Source: Paralvinella palmiformis (Eukaryota > Annelida > Polychaeta > Terebellida > Alvinellidae). From it: a stretch of DNA of 64,000 nucleotides. The notes under the pieces were generated by a model, which did not search any database, had not been told where the DNA came from, and saw nothing but the letters and a program-made list of their open reading frames with translations. The position numbers were made by a program, and so were the translations under genes. The stretch covers positions 244,001 to 308,000 of the forward strand of contig JAODUP010000272.1 of assembly GCA_025642065.1 (NCBI GenBank). The letters run 5' to 3'. This document shows, piece by piece, positions 11,595-25,700 of this stretch (positions are counted from its first letter, which is position 1; the number at the start of each line of letters is the position of its first letter).

Positions 11595-11786
11595 TCACAA
11601 TTCGTCGAGTAACTCCAGATAAATGGGATGATTCTTGCAGAACTTCTCGAGCTTCTTCTTGATCTCTTTCATCGTGTGTCTCTCCGACGGCTGGCGCTTC
11701 CAGCAGCCGAGCATTATCTTGTATAGATCTTCGGGACAGTCACGTGGACAGTGTAACTGTTTGCCATTCTGTACATGCTGTATTAC
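11595..11786 (-). CDS. Trk (NTRK-like): Trk exon 13 (last): kinase C-lobe end, C-terminus and stop
   Basis: Acceptor ctatttag precedes [10 protein letters not shown]. The exon carries the late C-lobe motif MLGCWKRQP, with Cys-Trp and the downstream Arg of kinase subdomain XI, and a Lys-rich helix. It ends PIYLELL plus Asp-Glu-Leu and TGA (11597-11595). The Tyr in this tail aligns with the vertebrate Trk PLC-gamma site (PVYLDVLG or similar). Starts in phase 0. Confidence 0.95.
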   Translation of the reverse strand, partial: VIQHVQNGKQLHCPRDCPEDLYKIMLGCWKRQPSERHTMKEIKKKLEKFCKNHPIYLELLDEL

Positions 11787-12322
11787 CTAAATAGAGACAC
11801 AAACAAACGGCTAAACAACAACAACAACAACAACAACAATAAATATATGGCAGCCCGAAAGAATAAATGTATAAATGAATTAGTGGCTAATGGACAGTAC
11901 AGATGATAAAAATAGCAAATGATAAATAAACAAAAATTAAATGGAATTTTGTTATTATTAATACGCACTGGATATTTTATAGAGACGTATATATGTTATA
12001 ACATTATTTTGATATTCTTTCAATCATTTGAACCACGTGACTTATTTCCCTACCTCGTGATTGGACAGTTCATACCAAGGCTGTTTGCCATAGGTGAATA
12101 TTTCCCACAAGACAACTCCATAACTCCAGACATCCGACTCCACGGTAAACGTTCTGTACAGGATGGACTCCGGCGGCATCCAACGGACCGGTAACATAGT
12201 TTGCCCACCAACCTGCAAAATAGCTATATTGTAATATGCATGTGGATGATGATGATGATGATGATGATTGATGTTTGACGGCCACTTTTATGCACAAGGT
12301 AGGCTAAATGGGCCGAGCGACC

Positions 12323-12361
<39 letters not shown>

Positions 12362-14584
12362 CTTAAGAGTGGGTATTTATTTTTAGATCTGTTTGTTTAA
12401 AACCAATCTACATTTGTGTATTAGATTATGTTCCCTGAAGACACGTACTAGAGAGCTACCAAGTGAAGAGTATTTACACCCCTCAGATGTCAGGTGTACA
12501 ATATCAATATATTTTCATATCAGTACATATTATCGCCCATGATAAGGTGTAATATATAATATCAATACACGGAGGTTTTATTTGTCCGTCGTTCCGACAA
12601 TCGGTTAGATAATAAAGATGTCAATCAATCCCCCGATTCAGCTCATCCGTCATACCGTATACAGTATTAAGACCAATCTATTCACGAGAGAAAGACAAAA
12701 CCGTCCTTATCGTTCTTACCAAAGAACGATCATTCCATATAGTAAAATAAACCACGGCCGGTCGGATAGCAAGATAACACGGCGTGGTTTTCGAAAGATA
12801 AACCCATTGATCAATACATCAAATAATTAAGTCGCTTATTTGGTACAAAACATCCAATTTGCTGACATTCATGTCCCGTCAAATGTTACCTTCCTATAAT
12901 GCAAAGCGTATGGAGACGTGTCTTTTCCTATACGTTTGCTTTTGTCTCGAATTTGGCACCAAATACTCGATGTAGAGATAATTTATTAAAGCAATATCAT
13001 CCCCTAATAAGCTAATACTTCTATGCCTCGCACCGTAGAGGGGGTGGGTACAGCTCCGGTTGATGACGTCAAAGTAGGTTAATCCGTCAGTCGGCTCTGA
13101 GGATATGACGTGAGCAGTCGCGAATATGAACATCCGGTTTATTCATTTGTAACAGCCAAGGTCAGCGGGTCATTTCAGGTCGGATTATTGTTTCTACCAC
13201 GTATCCGGTGTTATCGCCGAGAAATATGCATCGGAGGTAAGATGTGATCAAACCACGTCATAGCCACGTCACCGATAAGATTAATACGTCATATTATGAA
13301 ACGTCGGAAGACAAAAAGAAGGCAATAATAAGACGAAACGTCATTAAAACAAGAGTTACTGGCTTTTATTATCGCCGTCAGAAGTGACTGGGGCGGATCT
13401 TGGCTTGTTTACGGGTGGGGATGTCAAAAACAAATTTGTCAAGAAAAGATCCACATGCTACAATCCATTACGTAGAATGGCACCCCCCAGGACAATAGAA
13501 GAGGGTGTTGGAACAACCAAAAATCCCCCCCCACCCCTTTTAGATCCGTTGTTTGAATTACGTGAAATTCTAATGGCGACCCTATATGTCCGTATTTCTG
13601 ATATCGTACACAATAACATGCGTGGATCAACTCACGTGACTAAAATACGGTCACCCCGATAACGTCAGTTCCGGTTATATTTATAACAGCGTACTAATTA
13701 CTGTAGATCTGGACAGGTTACGGTGTCATAATGTCAGCAGACAACATCTTACCGTCAGCTGACATATTATTTATCATATCTTACCTCCAATGATAAATAT
13801 TTGATCACCGGAAGTGACGATATTCTAAATGCAATACTCATTATGTAATTGCCTACGTATTATTATCAATATTTTCATCGTCATCAGATGATGATGATTG
13901 ATGTTTTACGGCCACTTTTGTACACATGGTAGGCTAAATGGGCCGAGCGACCTCCAAATGTAATGAAGCGAAGTCAAAGATGAAACAATCTTCAGATATG
14001 CCCACGCCGAGATTCGAACACGGGTGGTAGTGATCTGTGGTCCAACACGCTACCGCTAGACCATGGGCCTGCCCTCCATCGCCACCAGCAGCAGCAACAA
14101 CAGCAACAACAACATTATTATCATGTACTTCGGGTCGTTTATTCATCAGTGCCGGATAAGACCTTTGACCTTTGACATACATCTATCATATAATGTTTGA
14201 CCTGATTTTAGACTGTGATCCTATGTTATTAGTCAGTAGCTACAGGAGTAAATAACTGATGTTAGGCTGTTATACATATCTCCTTCAAACTGTTAAAACA
14301 TTTATCAGTGAGTTATTTCATTCAAGTCTAGGAATCCATTTTGATAAAAGCTTGCTTTGGATGTACATGATAGTTTTGTGGATGTTGTGTTTGCTATCAA
14401 CTTGTCTTATCTTTTATCAAGATTGATTGGTGATGATTGGCGTTTTACGGTCACTTTTGTGCACATGCTAGGCTAAATGGGCCGAGCGACCTCCAAAGGT
14501 AATGAGGCGAAGTCAAAGGTGGTAGTGATCTGTGGTCCAACAAGCTACCGCTAGACCACGCAGGCGCCCCTCTTTTATCAAGAA

Positions 14585-14620
<36 letters not shown>

Positions 14621-17105
14621 TGTGACCTCATCTTAGTATGAGTTAAAATCTATTTTATATATCACGAAACAATCGATCTAAAATCTCTTCAGTATAATTT
14701 TAATAGAATATCTTTCACGAATTCACCCCGCCGCAAAGTTAGTTTGTTCAATTTGTCAACAAAAATGGCTCCCAGAGAAAAGCCAGCTTAATTTTTTTCT
14801 TTTTCAGTTTGGAAAAAACCCCATTCCCGTAATTGGATTGTTAGAAGAGAAGAGTTTCAGTCGATGGGTTATAATGGTCGAATGACAGGCATTAACCAAT
14901 ACGAGGCCGTATATATTTACGAAAATTAATTGGACTAAAACCACACGCTGTTAAACCACACATTGTTAAAAGAATGCTAAAAATGTCCCCTGTGTTAAAG
15001 GTTTCTTTGAATGGATTCCTCGATTGGTATAATTCTATAAAAATTAGAAACAGCGAACATTTATGTTATTGAGAAAATCTCAGCAAATACGAGCACACGG
15101 AGACGAACGTCTTAAGGACTAAATGTTTTTTAGTTGGATTAATCGTACTAAGTATATCGTACCCTGTAGTAGTCGGTGCTGTAGACATCTCGTGACATGC
15201 CGAAGTCGCCTATTTTGACCACCATTTCATTACCGACGAGACAGTTCCTGGTGGCGAGATCTCTGTGGACGAAATGCTGCGAGGCCAGATAATCCACACC
15301 GGAAGCTATCTGGATGGCTATGTGGATTAGCTGCGATGACGTCAGAGGATCAGTCTTTTCTTCGCCGATGCCGAGGAAGCTGGAGTCCGGACCATGTGAC
15401 CTGAAATAGCAACACGTGACTTTAATCACTATTTAATCAATATAAACTGGGGGGGAGGGGGGGGAATTTGTAACATAAATCTACCAGAGCTGACCTTTAT
15501 ATTTATAAAGGTCAGAGCTAAAGGCAATAACATTTTTTATTGTTCTTTGTCAACGTAAAAGGAAATTTATCACCTGAAATCAAAGGCGAATTTTCAAAGA
15601 GAGGGTGGTCCACCATATACAGTTCGGAGACAGTTTGGGTTTAAAGAAAAAGATGAATTCAAATTACAATCCCGAATAATTTCCAGTTCAGATTATAATT
15701 ACGAATATTTTATATATTTCCAATTTCAACTATTATTATAATTAAACTACAGTTTATAATAACAGAAACGAGTTATTCTATTATGAGTTGTTTAAATCGC
15801 GGCTTCACTCGGAAATATAATATTATTACAATTATGATTATGAGTGGTTTTAATGTTTGAATAATTTACTTGCATTCAAAAAAAAAACATCCTCATCTCC
15901 CTGAGATGTTTACATTTGTCTTCTTAGGTGCTAGTATTAGATTCATAACTAACTGTCGCCTTATTACGACCATGTCTTGATGGCCGAGTGCGTAATGATT
16001 GATGTTTTTCGGCCAATTTTGTGCACAAGGTAGGCTAAATGGGCCGAGCGACCTCCAAAGGTAATGAGATGAAGTGAAAGAACGAAACCACCTTCAGATA
16101 TGCCCACGCCGGCATTCGAACACGAGTGGTGATGATCTGTGGTCCAGCACGCTACCGCTAGACCACGGAGGCGCCCGGTCGAGTGCGTGAAGATCAAGAG
16201 TGGCATAATGGAATCGAACCGGCCACCTCCCGTGTTGTGACTAACCCACACTTCGTCTCGATCTGGTTATAAATAGGGCGTCACTTTAATTAAGGAAACT
16301 TATTAACATAAATAGTAAATTAACGAAACAGTGATAATCATTTGTACCTGATGTTATAATCATAATGGTGAATGTGAATTTGAGTACGTTATGACCTGGG
16401 CGATAATGAGTTCCCTCGAGGTTAGTGGTTACCGAATTAGGCGAGGAGATTGGCTGGGAGTGAGGGGGTGGGGGTGGAGTGGTGGCGGAAGAAATCTTCT
16501 TAGGGATTAACAAGTTAAGTCAAGTTCTTGGAAATTAACGAATCTAAGAACGTTGTTACACGATTATCAGACTTTCAAAGTTGACATCGTTCATTTGAAA
16601 AATCGTTTGAAGTTAATTAAACTAGAAGATTGTATTTTGGTTTGGACAAAAAAGGGACAAATTATATTATTGTAATTTACACTTTTGTTTTGCTAGTGCA
16701 TTCCTTCGCTCTTGACGTAACATCGACTATAATTTGTGAAGGAATTTCTATGGGAAAAATATTGCCCGAAACGAGAACGTTTCCATCGTATTGAGGAAGA
16801 ATAAGCGCATTTCACTCCAGAAAGACAACCGTTTTTAGCTGACAACAACAGACGCCTATTTCAGAGTAATCTATCTTTCCTAGATAATCAAAGGCTTGCG
16901 CTGTAAGATAAATGTGCTATTTTAAAGATCAGATAAAGTTAATTTATTATGACAATAATGTGATACCTAAACATCTGTTATTTAAAATATTTGTAATACG
17001 TATATCAATTTGTGCGATTAATTTTCTAGCCATTGTTATATTTAACCGTATATGAATCTGTTCTATATTACTTTTCTGTGTTATTCAGAAAGTTTTGTTT
17101 TTTTT

Positions 17106-17167
<62 letters not shown>

Positions 17168-17235
17168 GTGTGTGGTGTGTGTGTGTGTGTGTGTTTATTA
17201 GGTATATTCACAGTAAATACATATTATATCTATAT

Positions 17236-17272
<37 letters not shown>

Positions 17273-20200
17273 TATATATATATATATATAATATATATAA
17301 TATATATATATATATATCGTTTTATAACTATTCAAAGATACAGTTAAAATACAGTTTTGATATTATTACATTTTTAATTACGTCAATCGAGTGAGATATT
17401 GACTGTGGCCCAGTAGTAGGATGTGCGATAGAGGCCCCTCGGGATAAAAGTCCCATGCCTTATGGGGAAAATGGACAAAAAGCCCCCACCTCTACGTCAT
17501 GCCCTGAACAGGTTGAACTGTTTTTGATTGGAGTTTTGTCCCTCCTTTCTGATTCTGGATGGCCTCTATGTTGGGTATTGATTGAACTGAATTGATTGAA
17601 CTATTATAGTACTGATAGAGTACTGATATTGACTTGATTTATTGTCCTATTTATACCAATTATAAGCCTCTTGATCAGTACGAGACAATTCTGAACTGCT
17701 CTTAATTCAATGATAACCAAAAAGAACGCTTCGATTATTCCAGTGTCCGAGGTTTTCATAACTTAATTGTAATATATAACTTGGCTTCATAAAGGCTTCC
17801 GTTATCAATTACTCATTGGCTTCTCTTTAAATTGCAATTATCCCACAGTTCGTAGTCGATTATTTATTAATGTAGGTTTTTAACAGATCATCTCATTTTA
17901 AAAAGTGAATTTTGTTCTAATATAACTTTTTTATCCCAAACTTTTTATCCTAGGGGCCTTTATCCTAAGGGGCCTTTGTCCAGATACCCAGTAGTGAAGT
18001 GCGACGTTTGAAATTTGGAGATCCCAGCTGCGACTCCACGATATGTGATCCCTGGTTGACTCTAGTGACGTCAGGTGAATTGCGATAGCTTATAGCGTAC
18101 TATCTTATTGTTGATGTTACTCTAGAATCACCACCCCCACTACCAGTTAGTTCGCATCAAAGCTTATGTTATGTTATTATTGTAGAACAAACATTTCTGT
18201 TTTACGGGCAGCGGGGTAAATGAATCCAGTAACCCATGAGTCAAACACAGGCAGGCAGTGATTTGAACCTTGGTGCCAGAGGTATGTGATCGACTGCGCT
18301 ACCGTTTCGGCTACGCAGATGCAGAGTGCTCTAAGCGTACAGTCAGTTCGAACCTGACTTTCATATCAACGAAGTCCCGACGACCTGAACACCAGGAGGA
18401 GCCACTCCTATTATTAACCACATTAGCAATCACGTGACAATATCGGACTGATCGTCCATATCCGGTGATGTAGTTAGCGTCGACCTTATTTCAGCTGTTA
18501 TTGCCCGGGTGTTGTATCGTCTGCCCCTGACCATTATTATCCACACGCGGATTACGAGGTGAGATCCGGACACGGAGACTGGCCGTTGTTTATATTCTAT
18601 CCGGAGCTGGGTTAAAGGTCACAGTTGTTGTAGCACATTGTGTTACCGTGCTAGAAGGCGATAACGAGTCCGCCATTAGAATGACAATAGAAGCTTCCGG
18701 TCGTCGTCGAAAGCGTCGGCACGTCGTCTAACCACGTGACTAAAATGTGTAACGGGAACGAAGATAGGTCACGTGGTCGGTTCGTCACGAGTGACGATGT
18801 CTGGCCGTAGAAATACGACTAAACGACGTGATTTCGTCGCTTCTGCAATAATGTAAATACGTTGATTTATGTCGAAGAATGACAACAATAAACGGCTAAA
18901 GTATCACTCCTATTGTTATGATGGCTACTGTCCCCGTAACATAAAAGATGTCAGATTATAGAAAACATCCATTAAGGAAATAGCTAAACCGCTAAAACTG
19001 ATAAATACAAGCCACAAATCAGTATCTGTTATTCTTTTTCTTTTTTTTAATATAAACGCACGCTCATCGTGTAATACGTATTTATTATTTGAAATAGTTG
19101 ATAATTTCTGGTAAATATTACGTCTTTTATTTGTGACATCAAATAGGCTTAAGTAATTTGGTGGAACTGTTTGGTGTAATACAGAGTTGAAGCATCCCTT
19201 TCACTAAAAATAAATAGCCGACATTTTCCAATGTTATTGAAAGGCGCAAAAGCTAAGAAAAGGATCTTTAAAAAAAGATATTCCATATAATTCCGATGTT
19301 AAGCTATATTAGAGTCATATATGTATTGGTTAGGGTATAGGACAAACAATGTCCTTGACATTTAGGAGAAGTAAACAAGCTTGGAGGTTATAGAATACAT
19401 TAGAGTGTACCGTGTCTTTGACGCCGACGTACCTTTCCAACCCCAAACAAATCATCTGCCGTATGTCGGTTTATCGGAGAAAAGGCGTCGGATTATATGG
19501 TGTCCAGAACGTGTCCCGGTCATTCCGGAGAGGAATAAATGCAGGTCTGATTAACATATCACCATCCGGGATGAAGTGAATATACCGCGGATAGCCCGAT
19601 TGCGGTCGATCGTGGGAAGAAAACATGCCAATTCCGGTTAATAAAGCTTTCCGGTTAAGAAAAAGTCGGACAAACGAGGTCCTACTGCAGCGAGGCAACT
19701 ACTTAACACGCGGCCAGTATCTGTTGAAGAACATGACGATATTAACTGTCCCCGTGTGGGTAACTGATTGCCGCATCTAGGAACTAAGCCGCAGTCTTAG
19801 AACTAGGAACTTCTATAGGAACCAAGTGGACATCCCGACACAAGAACCACGCTGATGGCTAGGTAATGAGACACAGTCTCAAAGAGGATAACTCGGTTAT
19901 TACCACGTCGCCGATGAAGTTCTTTGGGTCAATCTACGGGCGAGTTAAAATGCTGTAATTTAATTCCTTTCGATCTAACTTCCTTTCGCCTTTTTGTGAC
20001 CAGACCGAGATATATTAGCAGCGTTGAGAAGGAATTATGACGTAATGGGTGACGTACACTTGGATGAACGTCGGCAAGACGTCTTAAATCGGGACCCACT
20101 GAAGTACTTGATTAGATAAAATGAGATTGCATTGTGAGGCGTTATAAAAGGATGTACAACCGATTGTTATAATAATAATAATAATAATAGGCCTTGAAGC

Positions 20201-20698
20201 ACCCTTATTAGCCAATTTGTGGCAATATACAGAGAAATCCCACTATTAAGTATCCAGATTTTAGCAATAACCGTAGAAGTGTGGATAGGTATTAATCGGA
20301 GGGAAAAAAACATCCAGGTGTAATATGCCTTAAAAGGAGGACATTCTCAATTAAAGAACCACTTCCGATCTCCTCCCGAGACCCAATCTACAAAATGAGG
20401 ACGTTGCAGTACGATTTCGGTCGAAGGGCCGGCTTTAATGTACTAAATATAGTGATGCGTTCCTGATAAAGAAAACAAAAGGCCTTTGGGTATTGCCATT
20501 TCTGGAAAGATCTTTAATCTGTGGCCCGACTGGACAAGGAAGGGATGCGAAGACGCCAAAAGTAGATAAATGTGACATTTGGAAGCGACATTCAAATGTC
20601 ACGTTTGGAGGTTGGCTTTTAAGGCGCTAAAGTTTAGATGTCATATGGAGGTCACATTTCAAGGTTACACCACGCGTAAGATGTAATCAGTATATAAA

Positions 20699-20752
<54 letters not shown>

Positions 20753-21740
20753 GAATAGATGATGATAGATGTTTATCTTGTGAACGTAAAGAACGTAGAT
20801 TTTGTTGTCACTGTGTCGCTATGGAGATGAAAGATGTTCGGCAAATATTTAACCAATTTACGAAACGACAACCGCCGAGTAACCGGGGCTAGGACAACCT
20901 AGACAGCCAGAACACTTCATTGACAGGAGGGATAACCTCATAATGGCAGGATATCTCCGTATGGGTAAGTCTCTCTGTCTCTCTCTCTCTCTCTGTATGT
21001 ATGTATGTATGTATGTACGTATGTGTATATATGCTTGAGTGTGTCTTTGTGCCTGTGTGCGCGCGCGTGCATGCGCGCGCGCGCGCGGTGACTAACATGT
21101 AGGGAAGAGCAACATGACAGCCATCGGCTGAAGATGGTCAACCAATATTTGCCCCTTAATGACCCTCAGAGCGACGTCCCCATAAACAAATTGATTCTAA
21201 CTAACCCGACCGACTCACTCATTCGCCGCGTCTCGCTGATTGGCACCGTCCTTGGACCGTGTTTATTTTCGCCCTTCATCCTGTCACAGACGAGCCGATA
21301 ATTTGATCAAATTGCGATGACCACCGTCAAGGTAAGGCTACGTTGAGATATGTTTGGTTGACCTACTAGAGTCGTACTAATAGTAATTAATATTGTCAAG
21401 GTGAACGCTGTAATGTGATATTAAGGGATTATCTCTTCTTCGTCTAATCATAATTAGGGCTGGATCTTCTTATAAAGTAGCTCGTTACTGTCGGGGCTAA
21501 CAATATATCCGGATACGGGTTTGGTTGTGTCTTGTTGTTGTTTTGTGTGTGTGTGTGTATGGGGGGGGGGTGTTTTTGTTGTTGTTGTTGTTGGTGATGT
21601 TGTTGGTGTTTGCTGGTGCGGTCTGTGTCTGTTTATGGTGATGGGAGCTCTGGTTCGTAGAATAGACGACATCTTGCAGGCTGATGAGCTTGCCGAGGAC
21701 TATCGCAACGGGTTATGTGTGTGTGTGTGTGTGTGTTTTA

Positions 21741-21799
<59 letters not shown>

Positions 21800-22093
21800 T
21801 ATTGGCACTGGCTCAGAACATCAGCATCTAAACATTCTTTGAGATCTATGCCTCCATGAATCTATACACAAATAAAACAATACATACATCAATCTAAATA
21901 TAAAATGTTCTACACCTCTACATATCTATACACATATAGGTAGACCTATACACGTGTCTGGGCTACTCATCAGCCTGTGGCGGGATTTCTGGATCATAAT
22001 TATTCGTCAAGGACGGGTATTCACGATTCCTGATTATCTGAATTAGTGCCCTATCTTATAAAACTAAAATGTATTCACTAAATAACACACAGA

Positions 22094-22136
<43 letters not shown>

Positions 22137-22668
22137 GGATTTCACATAAGGGTTTATGTGTGTGTATGGGGGGGGGACCAAACTCATCAGGTTATTAACA
22201 TCAACACATGTCAGTACTATTTCTAAGACATAATTAATATAAACATTCTAAAACCGTTGACTAGGATTCTTTTTCTTCGTTACGCGCAAATAACGTGACA
22301 ACGTGAACATCAAAAGGGAAATCCCGGCGTCAGCTACTACGAGCAGTGACCTTGAAAACCATAAGGAGATGACCTTCACAACGAATAGTTTGGGTAGCCT
22401 GCTGATGGCAAACTGTCACATAAACAAGGAATCTGTGTCTAAATTATCCCCCCCTCTCTCTCTCTGTCTGTCTGTCTCTCCCCCTCTCTCTTTCTTTGTG
22501 TGTGTGTGTGTGTGTGTGTGTGAGCCAATAATCACCAGAATATATCTTGTTCAGTTCATTCTAAGTTTGTTTTCTTGTGCTGTCTGTTAGCAATTGATTT
22601 TTGTATTTATCAGCTGATTATGGCTGTAATTTACTGTTCGACGACTAACATCATGAGTATCAACCAAT

Positions 22669-22759
<91 letters not shown>

Positions 22760-25700
22760 GTACAGTGGAACCTGTCTAGACTACCATATAACTCAACACA
22801 CGAACTCTCAAAAAAAACAACCATGACAAGTAGCATAAGACGACAAATTCCGAATATCGAATACAGTCTAAAAAATTATATTATTACCTTTAATTTCCCA
22901 GATTTTCACAAAGATTATATTGATCTTATTATTTCCATATCTATACTACGAGGATCACGTCAAACCTCTAATGTCGATGTTGATGTTAATGGGGGATTTC
23001 TTGCGGTTTAATATCTTCCATATACCTGGATTAAGATTAATTGGTTAAAAAAAACCCAACTACTTCGTCTCCGCATAATTCGAATCCTTAACGAATGTCG
23101 GTTGTAACACGGAGATATCCGTTGATTTCGGTTCTACTGTATCAGACTGGAATTAGCCTAGACGCGCCATTAATCACCACAGAGCTATCAGTTGGCTCTC
23201 TGATGAATGAACTGGATATTTGTCACGCCACTGCACACCTCAGCCGACCCACGAAAGGCTTCAATAATCCACGTTTAAGCCGTAATAACCTATACACTTC
23301 AGTTTTGCTAAATTAGAGGTACTTCCTAGATAATAGGCTACCTTTATCCGACATCCTCTCAACTTCTCCGTGGTTATTTTCAGTTATAAAATTATCAGCT
23401 TTCCCATTTCCTGTGTTTATCTTTCAGCCGAGTCAGTTATTACGATGATGATGATGATGATGATTGGTGTTTCACGGCCACTTTTGCGCGCAATAGGCCG
23501 AGCGACCTCCGAAGATAATGAAGCGAAGTCACAGATGACACACCTTCAGATGTGCCAACGCCGAGATTCGAACTCGGGTGGTAGTGATCTGTGGTCCAAC
23601 GCGCTACCAACTAGAGCGCGGAGGCGCCCTCATTTATTACAATAAAGATCTATTGTTAGTGGGTTAATTAGAACACCTAGATTTTATGACCACCCGATCT
23701 AAACGTATTATGTTCTTACTAAGAGACATGTCTTGTCCAAATTTTCGACAAGGGAACATTTTATGTTAGTTTTCATGATTGATTTGACGCTTCAATTCCG
23801 AAGACTTGTATCTACCCGTATTATAATTATACTATATTGTAAACATTAAAAACATTAAACCTCGGGATTAAATGACAGATTAAATGTAAATCCGTAAAGA
23901 TATACATATTCTTACCTTGTTCTCCAAGTTTTAGCTCACTTCAACTGTTTAAGGGAACAGTTCACCTTCATTTCATAATGTCAGGACTAATACAAATATG
24001 TCTACACAAATCGTAAATGATGTCAAAATACGAACACATCCAACCAGGCATTAAATAATCCAGTTCAAAGTGTTGATTAATCAACTCTATCTTGTCTGTG
24101 AGCGCCGACCATTTTGAAGTCAGACACGGATGGGGAAGATCCTGAAATCTGACGCATCTGAATACAAATTGTTTGTATGACCCGGCCGTAACGATGTAAA
24201 CAGGGGTCAGCAAGTAATTTCGGAACAACGAGGTTATTCACGTATATTACATTCTAGTTTTGGCCAAACAGCTCTGTGTGTTACTGAAATGGCTAAAGAA
24301 AAAACTGGATCGTGAAGTTCTATTTTGAAGGTTTGTTTGACTTCCAGATTCGTGCAAATGAACCAGAGACGTCGTCAGTTAGTAGTAGTAGTAGTAGTTA
24401 GAAGGTTGAACGCTGGACAGTTAAGGTGATGAGGATGACTAACTCAGAGCATCTGTGTCCTGACGTGATCCGGATCGACATGGCTACACGATCCTTGTGC
24501 CAGCCGAGGTCACGAAATGTGACCCTTTCCCGTCCCACCGTATACTATGGCATTCAAGGAAACGGCAATGGCTACCTTCCAGTAATTAGGATAATTTCCT
24601 TATGCCTATGATATCGAGTAGAGGTCGTGATTATTATTATTGTGATATTTGAAGTTTCCTTTATAAACATCAAACAATGTTTAGGTGATACTAGCTGAAG
24701 ATGATCTGTACCTTTAAATATACGAAAAAAGCCTCTGGTTTGTTGTTTTCTAATTCTCCCTCATTGAGGATAGTTTATTGTAAATATATACTAATATACT
24801 GTGCGGTTATTTACTTTTATTTTAATTATTAAACAAACTGTAACAGTAAATAATCGATGCAATATTTGGGAAAATATTTAATATCTCCAATTTATGTTAG
24901 ATTGGCAATTATATAGTCTTAGTTAAACGGAAAGCGTTTATAATACCATATTTAACCTTGAATAGAGTTCATTAATACATTTAATCGATTGCGAATTGAA
25001 AAACCACACTTCAAACACATAGAATTGTGGGGTTTCGCGTGGCGGCTTCCCTCTGGATCGGCCCCTCGTCTAATCGAAACGCAGTCGCTACCGCAGCGCT
25101 ACCTACCGGAGGAAGTTGTTCAAATCTCCGTTCTCCATGTACTCAAAGACCATCATCAGCGGGTCGCCATCGGCGCAGACGCCGTAGAATGTTACAATGT
25201 TTGTGTGATGTAAGCTGGTCAACAGTTCAGCTGAAGAACAACAACGAGCGAGGAAAACAATCAAAAACAACAAACGAAAAAAACAGTTTAAAATAACATT
25301 TCAGACATAATCTTTTATCTTGGAAAACAATGGCGACTGTTTGACTGTAGCCATTGACCTAAAAGAAAACTAGACCGCAAACGGCCGCCGATTTGATGGC
25401 AAACAGGTCGTAACTTCCGGTCAAGTAAATTAGAACGCAGACTGGAAAAATCAGGTTTATAAACATGGTGAATTATTGTTGTATCGCTGGTTGCATAAGC
25501 CGTGTGCGTGGACGTAATACAAACGGGATGTATTGTCATCGATAAGTATAAGGAACACATTTAAAATAGCTGTTAAAGCGGGTTTTTTGGCGGGAAATTA
25601 AGCTTAACTGTTATTTTATTTAGCATGTACGACAACCCCCGGCCTATCTCTGGCGTTTGGTCACAATTAAACTAGGTCTACGGACTTGAATAAAACGACT

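Larger units (their letters stand above)
12213..15162 (-). other. Trk intron 11
   Basis: About 2.95 kb. It contains three SINE-A copies (12245, 13887, 14423) and (TA)n tracts at 12328-12358 and 14587-14618. The stretch 12380-13880 has several short ORFs and many CpG-containing words but no exon that fits the Trk reading frame; none is needed, since flanking exons are both phase 0. Confidence 0.85.
15401..25106 (-). other. Trk intron 10 (9.7 kb)
   Basis: The largest visible Trk intron. It has two SINE-A copies (15994, 23444), a pol III-like fragment at 18225-18320 and (TA)n blocks at 17112-17318, 20703-20749, 21742-21800 and 22697-22757. Other repeats are CT/GTAT/CG at 20975-21088, CA/GA at 22089-22137 and an imperfect inverted repeat around 17429-17975. 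GC-richer parts near 18400-18850 and 19430-19750 have ORFs up to 75 codons but no family resemblance. Confidence 0.8.

Noticed and set aside
15148..15429. Reading the ATG near 15429 as a start of a separate kinase gene
   Set aside because: The ATG lies in the intron before acceptor gctatttcag; the exon begins inside a split Arg codon completed by the exon ending at 25107.
19430..19750. GC-richer stretch in Trk intron 10 as a hidden exon
   Set aside because: The flanking Trk exons complete a split Arg codon between them, and the 75-codon minus ORF there has no kinase similarity or good splice sites.
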